This document shows positions 54,924 through 63,075 of a DNA stretch of 64,000 nt, piece by piece. Within the stretch, counting starts at the first letter, position 1; each line of letters starts with the position of its first letter. The notes beneath the pieces are model-generated. The model made no database searches, was not told the origin of the DNA, and saw only the letters and a program-made list of their open reading frames with translations. This DNA is from Butyrivibrio sp. NC3005 (GTDB lineage: Bacteria; Bacillota; Clostridia; Lachnospirales; Lachnospiraceae), in contig NZ_AUKC01000007.1 of the NCBI RefSeq assembly GCF_000424545.1, forward strand, positions 62,001-126,000, read 5' to 3'. The translations under genes were made by a program, and so were the position numbers.

Positions 54924-56035
54924 GTTATACCCAAAGTTATAGGAAGTATCTTTTTCTGAATTTCACCAATGATAAGGCATATAAATAGAGTGATAATAGA
55001 AGGTATGATACATATTGCTAATGTTTTTATGCTATCAGTATTCTTTAAAGCTTTTCCAAGAGGTGTTATAAGAGTCTGCATCATTATAATAGGAAATTTA
55101 TTCCAGCAAAGTATTTGAAGCGTGTTTCGTCCTACATAATTCCAAAAAGCAGTTATATTAGAAAAGGTATTTCCGAAGAGCAAAAATGAAATTGCAAAAA
55201 AACAAGAACATAAAAAGAATAGAACATAATTGCCATATTCATCGGTTCTTGAACTTGTTATACCATTGGTTACACATAAAACAGTACCTACTGAAAATAA
55301 AGTTATTGCATACAAAAACATTACAATCTTTTTGGGGCATATTTTTTTGTAAAGTTTAAAGCAAAGATTAATTTTATCAGATGTAGTGGTATCTTTTTTT
55401 ATCTCATCTAGAATAAGAGTCTTAATACATGCACCAAATTCAAAAAAAGGTAAATGACACATGGCTGTTTCTAATTGAAAAGGAAAAAACAGCTTGGGAA
55501 AGTGCGTGATTATATAATTTCCAGTCAGACAGATAATCAACGAATAAAGAATTCTTGATATAACAAGCGTTTTATTTTTCGCAGTTTTTTGAAAAAGTAA
55601 AGTTAATACTTCTAAAAATAAATCTAGAATGAAAATCATAAAAAGGCAAGGCAGAAACCATAAAGATCTGTTAAATCTAAGCCCGCCATTTTTAGAACTT
55701 CCATAGATTGTTAACCATAAAGATGACATAAAATCTGAATAGGAGGCTGAAGTTCCGAGCTTTTTCGAAACAAAAGATCCAAGAAGCATGAAAATAATAA
55801 TGCTAATTGATGCGGTAAACAAATATGGAATAAGAATAGTTCTTGCTTTCTTTTTCAAAAAATCTTTACTTACAGTACATTTACTGGTCATACCAGCTAA
55901 TACAAAGAAGACAGGAACAGATGCGGGCACTAGAAAAGAAAAGAAAAGGCCGTCCCTTAAAACGTGCCCAAGGACGACCAGGAAAATACATGTTGCTTTT
56001 GCAAAATCAATTGAAGTAATTCTTTTTTGGTTCAT
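54902..56035 (-). CDS. Acyltransferase family 3 membrane protein
   Basis: 377 residues with about ten membrane helices. It starts ITSIDFAKATCIFLVVLGHVL, with the catalytic His in VLGH typical of OafA/WecH-type acyltransferases. FNRSLWFLPCLF and NTLQILCWNKFPI are further family features. It would move acetyl or another acyl group onto a surface sugar. AAAGGA precedes the ATG. It lies 28 bp after the HD-GYP gene on the same strand, so the two are probably one transcript. Confidence 0.85.
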   Translation of the reverse strand: MNQKRITSIDFAKATCIFLVVLGHVLRDGLFFSFLVPASVPVFFVLAGMTSKCTVSKDFLKKKARTILIPYLFTASISIIIFMLLGSFVSKKLGTSASYSDFMSSLWLTIYGSSKNGGLRFNRSLWFLPCLFMIFILDLFLEVLTLLFQKTAKNKTLVISRILYSLIICLTGNYIITHFPKLFFPFQLETAMCHLPFFEFGACIKTLILDEIKKDTTTSDKINLCFKLYKKICPKKIVMFLYAITLFSVGTVLCVTNGITSSRTDEYGNYVLFFLCSCFFAISFLLFGNTFSNITAFWNYVGRNTLQILCWNKFPIIMMQTLITPLGKALKNTDSIKTLAICIIPSIITLFICLIIGEIQKKILPITLGITKKSGHQ

Positions 56036-56063
56036 AAATAAAATCCTTTGTACATAGTAGTCA

Positions 56064-57152
56064 TTAAATTATGGCTTCAATATAAAGATCAGGGTTTTGA
56101 GAAAGATCAATATATTTGCTGCCAACGCGAATTGTGGGTTTGGCCAAATGATCACGGTTGATATAAACGATATCACCTTCTAGTCCGTTATTCAAGCGGA
56201 CACGGTTAAGAAGATAAGTATTAACTATATTGGTAAGAAACGTAATTATCGCTTTTGTATCATATTTCTGAAGGCCTTCGCTTTCAAATAGGGAAATAGC
56301 AACAAATGGACATAATGGTCCTCTATAAACCCTAGCGCTAGTCATTGCATCATAAACATCTGCGATTGCTACAATTTTAGCAAAAGGATCAATTTGATCA
56401 GCAGATAAATGAAGTGGGTATCCTGAGCCGTCACAGCGCTCGTGGTGCATTAGAACGGCATTTTTTATATGAATATCAAGGTTAAGATTTTTGAGTAGTT
56501 TAAACCCCTCCATAGGATGAGTTTGAACAATTGTATATTCATAGTCGGTTAATTTGGAAGGTTTTGTGATTATTTGATCTGGAATCATAATCTTGCCAAC
56601 GTCATGCAAAAGACCTGCGACAGTTAGAAGCTTTAAATCTTCATCAGAGAATTTTAACCACTGACCTAGCACATTGCTGATAAGAGAAACGTTAACACAG
56701 TGAATATACGTTGCATCATCATACTGTCTTAGACTATGAAGCATGTCGAAGACATTAGAAGGACTGCAGGTCTGCTGAAGAAGGTTATAAATAGGATCTG
56801 TAAAATCAATAAGATTGAAATCACATTCACCATTGATGATTTTGTTTATGCAATTTTCAAAACTGCTTGATGCATTTTCAAAATCGGCTTTGAATTGTTT
56901 AAATTCATTTGTCTGCTGCAATCTCTGAGCATAGGAAAGAGTGCTGTTATCTGAATAACTGACATTGTCTTTTATAGGAGTTATGGAATCTTCGACCATG
57001 ACATTGATTATTCCATAGAATTCCAATTTGGTGATAGACTGATCAGTCAAAGTAGTACCTTCGGTAAGAATTAATTGTTCGTTATTGTAAGTGTAAACAT
57101 TTTCAGCCAGGGTCATCCCTGGTAAAAGGTTAGCTGTTAAGACACGTTTCAT
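56064..57152 (-). CDS. HD-GYP domain cyclic-di-GMP phosphodiesterase
   Basis: 362 residues from the ATG after AGAGGA (an in-frame ATG at 57203 has no RBS). The N-terminal region (about 1-120) has no known domain. The HD-GYP domain has HCVNVSLISNVLG, LLHDVGKIMIPD (His183-Asp184), THPMEGFKLL, MHHERCDGSGYP (GYP 244-246) and IAIADVYDAMTSARVYR. The family hydrolyses cyclic-di-GMP, which controls motility and surface glycan production; both systems are encoded in this window. It is followed by the acyltransferase gene. Confidence 0.92.
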   Translation of the reverse strand: MKRVLTANLLPGMTLAENVYTYNNEQLILTEGTTLTDQSITKLEFYGIINVMVEDSITPIKDNVSYSDNSTLSYAQRLQQTNEFKQFKADFENASSSFENCINKIINGECDFNLIDFTDPIYNLLQQTCSPSNVFDMLHSLRQYDDATYIHCVNVSLISNVLGQWLKFSDEDLKLLTVAGLLHDVGKIMIPDQIITKPSKLTDYEYTIVQTHPMEGFKLLKNLNLDIHIKNAVLMHHERCDGSGYPLHLSADQIDPFAKIVAIADVYDAMTSARVYRGPLCPFVAISLFESEGLQKYDTKAIITFLTNIVNTYLLNRVRLNNGLEGDIVYINRDHLAKPTIRVGSKYIDLSQNPDLYIEAII

Positions 57153-57262
57153 AGATAATCCTCTATTCAAATATGTTTTATTAACAACACTGCGATAACA
57201 CATTAATCATACCATACAAGCCGGAATTTGTAATGCATTAGTAATTATTGTTTTTTATATTC

Positions 57263-57290
57263 AAAAAGACTACCACATCTGTGGTAGCCT
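57263..57290 (-). terminator. Terminator of the LacI regulator gene
   Basis: Read on the minus strand: GGCTACCACA, a GA loop, TGTGGTAGTC, then TTTTT. It is 19 bp after the LacI stop. Confidence 0.85.
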
Positions 57291-57309
57291 AAAATGATAG
57301 AACTAAGTG

Positions 57310-58326
57310 TTAGGAACGTGTAGTTCCACCTTCTACAAAATTAACGGGAATATTTGTGACATTTTTTACCTTTTCTCCATCAATCATTTTAAGAAGAATT
57401 TGAATACCAGTTCTTGCAATTTCTTCTATTGGCTGTCTGATGCTTGAAATAACTGGAACTCCAGTTATGTAATCCTCCATTCCGTCAAAACCAATTATCT
57501 GTACATCTTCAGGTACTTTAACATTATTCTGACGAAGCTCGTTCAAAAGAATGTATGCCAGATGATCGGAACTTGCAAAAACGCCATCATATTTGAATTT
57601 TCCATCAGATAATATATTGTTTGATAGAACACCATGAACAAGTTTTTTGTAATTATCAGATGGATACATAAAACCTGTATCCGCTTGATTATAATCCATA
57701 AAACTAAGCACATTATGCTCTATTCCATTTTCTTCACAATACTTTTTAAAACCATCAATCCTATGAATTGGTTCCGAGTCATAATCTGATCCAGCCCAAA
57801 GGCACAAAAGATTTTTGGATCCTTTTTTGTGAAGAGTTTTTGCTGCAAGATATCCACCACCTTCATTGTCACAGGCAATACATGGAACTTTATCGTTGAA
57901 ATGACGATCGAAAGAAACCATGGGAACACCGCTTAGCGATGGATCTTTAATTTTTGAATAGGTAACACCAAAAATTCCATCTACTCTGCTAATAGCAGCA
58001 GTAGAAACATAAGAATTAATTTTAGATGCATCATTACGTGAAATGCAAATGAGCATCCTTTTGCCACATGTATTTAGCTCTTTTTCAATAGCATCAAGCA
58101 TGGGAGGAAAAAGAGCATTCATCAGTGTCGGAACAATGACAGCAATGTCATTTGTTTTTTGCGCTTTTAGTCCATGCGCATTTGGATTAACGTGGTAATG
58201 CAGCTTTTTTATAGATTCTTCAACCCTAATTCTATAATCATCGCTTACATGTATACCGTTTAGTACCTTGGAAACAGTTCCAAGAGAAACCCCAGCGTCT
58301 TTTGCAACATCTTTAATAGTAGCCAT
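57310..58326 (-). CDS. LacI-family transcriptional regulator
   Basis: 338 residues. The HTH is ATIKDVAKDAGVSLGTVSKVLNG with the hinge LKAQKTNDIAVIVPTL. The periplasmic-binding-like effector domain follows (GIFGVTYSKIKDPSLSGVPM, KYDGVFASSDHLAYILLNEL, VQIIGFDGMEDY). It is divergent from the sugar operon at 58719. Palindromic LacI-type sites lie in the gap at 58399-58410 and 58618-58629, so it is likely an autoregulated repressor released by the operon's sugar. The effector is unknown. Confidence 0.95.
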   Translation of the reverse strand: MATIKDVAKDAGVSLGTVSKVLNGIHVSDDYRIRVEESIKKLHYHVNPNAHGLKAQKTNDIAVIVPTLMNALFPPMLDAIEKELNTCGKRMLICISRNDASKINSYVSTAAISRVDGIFGVTYSKIKDPSLSGVPMVSFDRHFNDKVPCIACDNEGGGYLAAKTLHKKGSKNLLCLWAGSDYDSEPIHRIDGFKKYCEENGIEHNVLSFMDYNQADTGFMYPSDNYKKLVHGVLSNNILSDGKFKYDGVFASSDHLAYILLNELRQNNVKVPEDVQIIGFDGMEDYITGVPVISSIRQPIEEIARTGIQILLKMIDGEKVKNVTNIPVNFVEGGTTRS

Positions 58327-58398
58327 AAAATAGTCCCTTTATATGCGGTAAAACAAATTGTTACCGGAAATTGTGAAAGTACTTACATGCACGTAAAA

Positions 58399-58410
58399 TG
58401 AAACGTTTTA
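58399..58410. promoter_or_regulatory. LacI-type operator, imperfect palindrome near the regulator
   Basis: TGAAACGTTTTA, within the longer arms CGTAAAA...TTTTACG (58392-58412). It overlaps the expected transcription start of the minus-strand regulator (candidate -10 TATGAT at 58418-58423), which would allow autoregulation. Confidence 0.65.
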
Positions 58411-58617
58411 CGCCTCTATCATAATAATGTCACATGTGACTGAAGAATACAACAAGTCAAACTTCACAAAAAATTAATTTGTTTTCGTGCAATTAATCTA
58501 ATTTACAAACTGATTTAAATTTGGTATTGTTGAAATGTGCCAATGATAAATAAAAAATAGATGACACGTTGCTGAAAAAGATACCGCTAGGAAAGCGGTT
58601 TATTTTGTGAAAACAAG

Positions 58618-58629
58618 TGAAACGTTTCA
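58618..58629. promoter_or_regulatory. LacI-type operator, perfect palindrome
   Basis: TGAAACGTTTCA is a perfect 12 bp palindrome with the central CG typical of LacI-family sites. It ends one base before the -35 box of the sugar operon, so bound repressor should block RNA polymerase. Confidence 0.8.
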
Positions 58630-58630
58630 T

Positions 58631-58659
58631 TTGATTTTATGTACTGGCTATTATATAAT
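58631..58659 (+). promoter_or_regulatory. Sugar operon promoter
   Basis: TTGATT (58631-58636), 17 bp, TATAAT (58654-58659), 59 bp before the kinase start. In the rest of the 392 bp gap, an ACCGCT/AGCGGT hairpin with TTTATTTT (58583-58605) resembles a small terminator, but no gene feeds it. Confidence 0.8.
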
Positions 58660-58718
58660 TAACGATATAAAGAATATCTATAAACAAAAAATAGATTTAT
58701 TGGTGGAAAGGATTTTTT

Positions 58719-59705
58719 ATGAATACAGAGTACAAAAGAGTTGCTTTAGATAGTGATGTCGCTGATAAGATTCAGGCTCTTGTTAATCAGAAACCGGCAA
58801 CGGTTCCAGCTGACAAAAATATTCCGCATGGAGATATGCCTGGAGATAAAATTGAAATTGAAGATAGTCATGTTGCAAAGGCTGAAACGATTTTTCCTGA
58901 ACTTGCAAGACTTCTTGCTCCAATAGCAGAGAAGAATCCATATGGAAGAACTGTTGTATGTGTATGTGGCGGATCTGGTGTTGGAAAGTCTGAAATTGCA
59001 TCTCTTTTATCATTCTATTTAAATGAGGCAGGCATCGGTAGCTACACACTTTCAGGTGATAACTATCCACACCGCATTCCTATGTACAACGATGCTGAAA
59101 GACTTCATGTATTCAGAGAAAATGGAATTAGAGGAATGGTTGATGCGTCTTCTATGAACTCTGAGAATTTCGCATTGGTTCAGAAATGGCAGCAGGAAGA
59201 TGATGATGCAAATAAAACTCACATTGATGAATATCCATGGTTTAAGTCATATATAGATGCTGGTTCTAAGGCTCTTGCAGGATATCTTGGTACCAGAAAT
59301 GAGACAGATTATGACGAAGTTACATCTATCCTTAAGGCTTTTAAAGATGGTGCAGACAAGATTTGGCTTCGCCGAATGGGAAGAGACATGAGCAGTCTTT
59401 GGTATGATGAGGTTGACTTTAGTGATACAAAGGTTCTTATAGTTGAATGGACACATGGTAATAGCGACTATATAGATGGAGTAGATGTGCCGGTTCTTCT
59501 TAACAGTACACCTGAGGAAACACTTGCTCACCGCAGATCACGTGCTAGAGATGGTAAGGTTGATAGTGCATTTACAACTCTTGTTCTTAACATTGAGCAA
59601 CGTGAACTTCATAATCAGGCACATAAAGCAAAGATTATCATATCAAAAGATGGAAAAATAATAAGCTACGATGAGTATTGTAAGCTTATGGATGGACAGT
59701 TTTGA
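58719..59705 (+). CDS. P-loop small-molecule kinase
   Basis: 328 residues. Walker A is GGSGVGKSE (84-92) in VVCVCGGSGVGKSEIASLL, followed by LSGDNYPHRIP (the acidic site of PRK/uridine-kinase relatives) and KVLIVEWTHGNSDYIDGVD (the strand before a lid). The 80 residues before the P-loop are unlike known kinases. It is the first gene of the LacI-controlled operon and lies 13 bp before a GH13_18 phosphorylase. It may phosphorylate the acceptor released by that enzyme, for example D-glycerate, whose P-loop kinases belong to this broad group. Adenylylsulfate kinase is less likely in this setting. Confidence 0.7.
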   Translation: MNTEYKRVALDSDVADKIQALVNQKPATVPADKNIPHGDMPGDKIEIEDSHVAKAETIFPELARLLAPIAEKNPYGRTVVCVCGGSGVGKSEIASLLSFYLNEAGIGSYTLSGDNYPHRIPMYNDAERLHVFRENGIRGMVDASSMNSENFALVQKWQQEDDDANKTHIDEYPWFKSYIDAGSKALAGYLGTRNETDYDEVTSILKAFKDGADKIWLRRMGRDMSSLWYDEVDFSDTKVLIVEWTHGNSDYIDGVDVPVLLNSTPEETLAHRRSRARDGKVDSAFTTLVLNIEQRELHNQAHKAKIIISKDGKIISYDEYCKLMDGQF

Positions 59706-59718
59706 AAGGAAAATATAA

Positions 59719-61383
59719 ATGAGTACTAAATATACAGATAATGGGCCAATGCTTAATGCTTATCCAGATAGTGTTGGTGGTACACTTGGCGATATCGTTT
59801 CATTCTTAGAGAAGCCTGAACTTAAAGATGTATTTCAGTCATTTTATATTTTACCTAGTATCTTTAATACAGATCTTGATAGAGGTTTTTCTGTTATAGA
59901 TTATGGAATAAATGAACAGCTTGGTTCTAAAGAAGATTTAGATAGGCTTCGTGCACTGGGAATGAATTTAAAACTTGATTTTATCTTGAATCATGCTTCA
60001 GTTCTTTCACCACAATTTCAAGATTTGATTAAAAATGGTGAAAATTCAAAATATAAGGATTTTTTCATCAACTGGAATAAGTTTTGGGATGGATGCGGAG
60101 AAATGACGAAAGAAGGATATATCCAGCCAGACGAGAAATATATAAAAGATATGTTTTTCAGAAAGCCTGGACTTCCAATTCTTATGGTTCGCATGCCAGA
60201 TGGAACTGATGTTCCATATTGGAACACATTTTATCAGGAAGTTCGTTATCCGGAATTTGATGCAATGGATTTAATGGATAAGATGTCCATGCAGTATCTT
60301 ACAGCAGATAAGCTTTCTAGGCGTATCAACAGTGAATTGAAAGCTGGTAAAACACCAAATGAAATTGATTTTACTGGTTTTGAAAAATACAAAGATGGGT
60401 GCATAGATCTTCTTGAGAGTAATCGTAAATATCTAGGTCAGATGGATTTGAATATAAATTCAGATTTGGTTTGGGAGCATTATGAGAATACGCTTAGAAC
60501 GCTTTCTGAATATGGTGCAAAGATAGTTCGTCTTGATGCATTCGCCTATGCACCAAAGACACCAGGCAAGAAGAATTTCCTCAATGATCCGGATACTTGG
60601 GAACTCTTGGAAAAAGTCAGAAAACTTGCAAATAAGTACAATGTACAGCTTCTTCCAGAGATTCATGCAAGCTACGGAGAGAAGATTTATGAAACAGTAG
60701 CAAAGAAAGGCTATATGACATACGATTTCTTCCTTCCGGGACTTCTTATCGATGCGATTGAGAAAAGAAACGGAAAAGACCTTATGCGCTGGGCACAAGA
60801 GATGTACGACAATAAGATTCGTGCAGTCAACATGCTTGGATGTCATGATGGAATTCCAATGCTTGACCTTAAAGGTTTTCTTCCGGATGAAGAGATTCAG
60901 GGACTTATTGATACAATTGTATCGAGAGGCGGACTTATCAAGAATCTTCACGGTGCAAAGAATATGTATTATCAGGTTAATGCAACTTATTATAGTGCAC
61001 TTGGAGATGACGACCAAAAGATGCTTCTTGCAAGAGCTATTCAGATGTTTATGCCTGGAAAACCACAGGTTTGGTATCTTGATTTATTCGCAGGTAAGAA
61101 TGATTTCGATGCTGTAGCAAATGCAGGAGCAGGCGGACATAAGGAAATCAACAGAACCAACATAAAGCCTGAAGATATTGATTCTAGACTTAAGAATGAT
61201 GTTGTAGTTAAACAGCTTGATCTTCTTCGTATGCGTAATACTTGTAAGGCATTTGGATTTGATGCAGAGTTTTCACAGAAGGTTGATGGAAACAAGTTAG
61301 AAATGTCTTGGAAAAATGAAGGACATACAGCTACACTTCATGCTGATTTTGCAGATTATTCATTCACAATTGAGACAACATAA
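59719..61383 (+). CDS. GH13_18 glycoside phosphorylase (sucrose phosphorylase family)
   Basis: 554 residues; the family is usually about 490-590. It has the subfamily's truncated GH13 pattern: SFYILPSIFNTDLDRGFSVIDY, MNLKLDFILNHAS, nucleophile Asp273 (RLDAFAYAPK), acid/base Glu314 (LLPEIHASYGEK) and Asp377 in GCHDGIPMLD. Members phosphorolyse sucrose, glucosylglycerol, glucosylglycerate or related glucosides, releasing glucose 1-phosphate. Its neighbour is a P-loop kinase and not a fructokinase, which argues against sucrose. Downstream are ABC importer genes for the substrate. Start by AAAGGA. Confidence 0.88.
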   Translation: MSTKYTDNGPMLNAYPDSVGGTLGDIVSFLEKPELKDVFQSFYILPSIFNTDLDRGFSVIDYGINEQLGSKEDLDRLRALGMNLKLDFILNHASVLSPQFQDLIKNGENSKYKDFFINWNKFWDGCGEMTKEGYIQPDEKYIKDMFFRKPGLPILMVRMPDGTDVPYWNTFYQEVRYPEFDAMDLMDKMSMQYLTADKLSRRINSELKAGKTPNEIDFTGFEKYKDGCIDLLESNRKYLGQMDLNINSDLVWEHYENTLRTLSEYGAKIVRLDAFAYAPKTPGKKNFLNDPDTWELLEKVRKLANKYNVQLLPEIHASYGEKIYETVAKKGYMTYDFFLPGLLIDAIEKRNGKDLMRWAQEMYDNKIRAVNMLGCHDGIPMLDLKGFLPDEEIQGLIDTIVSRGGLIKNLHGAKNMYYQVNATYYSALGDDDQKMLLARAIQMFMPGKPQVWYLDLFAGKNDFDAVANAGAGGHKEINRTNIKPEDIDSRLKNDVVVKQLDLLRMRNTCKAFGFDAEFSQKVDGNKLEMSWKNEGHTATLHADFADYSFTIETT

Positions 61384-61409
61384 AAAAGATTAGTAATTCC
61401 CTATACGTA

Positions 61410-61489
61410 GTTGAGGGCGAGATGCCCTCAACTTATAGTAAATGATTATGCTAAACAAATTCACATAGATAGATATCTCTTAGCATAAT
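61410..61489 (+). other. Two hairpins between the phosphorylase and the binding protein
   Basis: GTTGAGGGC/GCCCTCAAC (61410-61432, no U-tract) and ATTATGCTAA/TTAGCATAAT (61445-61489, 25 nt loop). They probably stabilise or process the mRNA so that the binding protein is made in excess, a common arrangement in ABC importer operons. Confidence 0.55.
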
Positions 61490-61530
61490 GGGTTACAAAC
61501 GAGGTATCTGTTAATTTAAGGAGGATTCTT

Positions 61531-62811
61531 ATGAAAAGAAAGGTATTAGCAGTGTTACTTGTCGGAGCTATGACAGCAGCTCTTACAGCTTGTTCTTCAT
61601 CAGATGGCAATTCAAATTCAGGAAATAATTCAGATTCATCAGCTGCAATTCGTCTTGTAAACGGAAAGCCTGAGATTGATAAACAGCTTCAGAGCCTTGC
61701 GGCTAAGTACAAAGAAGAAACAGGTCATGAAGTTCAGATTGAATCAATCGGTGGTGATACATCTGCATCTGATGCTCTTAAGACCTATTTCCAGTCAGAT
61801 AATATGCCAGATATCTTCGTATCTGAAACAAATCAGTTTGCTAACTGGGAGGGAAACCTCGCTGATCTTTCTGGTGAAAAGTGGACAGAGAATACTCAAT
61901 ATGAGTATGTTGATTCCAAGATGGGAACAATTGGATTTCCTTATCAGGTAGAAGCAACAGGTCTTGCATATAATGCAGACGTTCTCGAAAAAGCAGGTGT
62001 TGATCCTAAGACACTTACATCCCCTGCAAAGATTCAGGAAGCATTCGAAAAAATTGACAGCAAAAAGAGTGAACTTGGTCTCACAGCAGTAGTTGGATAT
62101 TGTGCAGAGCCAGCTAACCTTGGATGGTCAACTGGTACACATATTTTTGGTCAGTATCTTGATGCAGGACTTAAAGCTGACGATACTAAGTATATAGATC
62201 TTCTAAATGACGGTGGAAAGATTGATGATGCTCGTATGCAGAAGTTTGCAGACTTTATTGGTTTACTTAACAAGTATTCTGATAAGGCACTTCTTGTAGA
62301 TGGAACTTATGATAATCAGGTTGGTAACTTTGCAAAAGGTGAGTATGCATTTGTAACACAGGGATCTTGGATAGGTGCTTCATTAACAACAAATGAGAAC
62401 TACAAGGGATTCAAGGTTGGTTTTGCTCCTTACGCATTTGATGATGGTATTGATACAATCATTGCTGGACCATCTTCTTACTGGGCAGTATATTCCAAGG
62501 GTAATGTAGATGCAGCAAAAGCATTCCTTCAGTGGTGTTCAGAAGATTCTGCTCAGAACATTCTTGTAAATGATGCAGGTCTTATCAGCCCATTTGATAA
62601 TTGTAAATATACACCTTCAGATCCATTCGCAGCAAATGTAATCGAGTACATGCAGGCAGGAAAGACAAGTGGATGGCATACATTCCTTAAGAAGACAGGT
62701 CTTGAAAATGAGACATGTCAGGTATTTGCAGATTATGCAAAGGGAAGTATTGATTCCAAGGGATTCGTTGATAAGATATCTAAAGTTATTAGCGGATACT
62801 ATGCTGAATAA
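61531..62811 (+). CDS. Sugar ABC importer, solute-binding lipoprotein
   Basis: 426 residues. The signal peptide ends in the lipobox ALTAC (Cys21), then a Ser/Asn-rich linker. The mature part is a cluster B (MalE/UgpB-like) binding protein: LQSLAAKYKEETGHEVQIES, DNMPDIFVSETNQFANW, GIDTIIAGPSSYWAV and DAAKAFLQWCSE. GGAGG lies 7-8 bp before the ATG. It should deliver the glucoside to the permease downstream. Its place after a LacI-controlled phosphorylase suggests the same substrate. Confidence 0.93.
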   Translation: MKRKVLAVLLVGAMTAALTACSSSDGNSNSGNNSDSSAAIRLVNGKPEIDKQLQSLAAKYKEETGHEVQIESIGGDTSASDALKTYFQSDNMPDIFVSETNQFANWEGNLADLSGEKWTENTQYEYVDSKMGTIGFPYQVEATGLAYNADVLEKAGVDPKTLTSPAKIQEAFEKIDSKKSELGLTAVVGYCAEPANLGWSTGTHIFGQYLDAGLKADDTKYIDLLNDGGKIDDARMQKFADFIGLLNKYSDKALLVDGTYDNQVGNFAKGEYAFVTQGSWIGASLTTNENYKGFKVGFAPYAFDDGIDTIIAGPSSYWAVYSKGNVDAAKAFLQWCSEDSAQNILVNDAGLISPFDNCKYTPSDPFAANVIEYMQAGKTSGWHTFLKKTGLENETCQVFADYAKGSIDSKGFVDKISKVISGYYAE

Positions 62812-62874
62812 TTTTAGTATTGCAAAAATGTGATAGTAGTAAAAAACTACTGTCAATACCTGAATGAATATAGA

Positions 62875-63024
62875 GGGGCAGATAAGTTTTTACTATGCTG
62901 ATATGTAAAGTATGTAAGAATTATCTGCCCCAATAAATACTAATCATCAGAAAGGTTTGCGCATTTTTAGCCGGTTCTTTTTCCGGCCAAAGGGGAGGAG
63001 AAGAACCTGATAAAAACGCGCAAA
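62875..63024 (+). other. Structured RNA region between the binding protein and the permease
   Basis: GGGGCAGATAA and TTATCTGCCCC (62875-62931) form an 11 bp hairpin. Next, TTTGCGCATTTTT (62956-62968) can pair with AAAAACGCGCAAA (63012-63024), with one mismatch. Inside that, CCGG-TTCTTTTT-CCGG competes with GGTTCTT (62973-62979) pairing to AAGAACC (63001-63007). Alternate foldings would change access to the AGGGGAGGAG at 62991-63000, which is not followed by a start codon. It could attenuate permease expression. Confidence 0.45.
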
Positions 63025-63075
63025 GCGAGCGAAAAGAAAGTAAAAAGTTTTATTAAAGAAATGGAGGTAAGAGGA

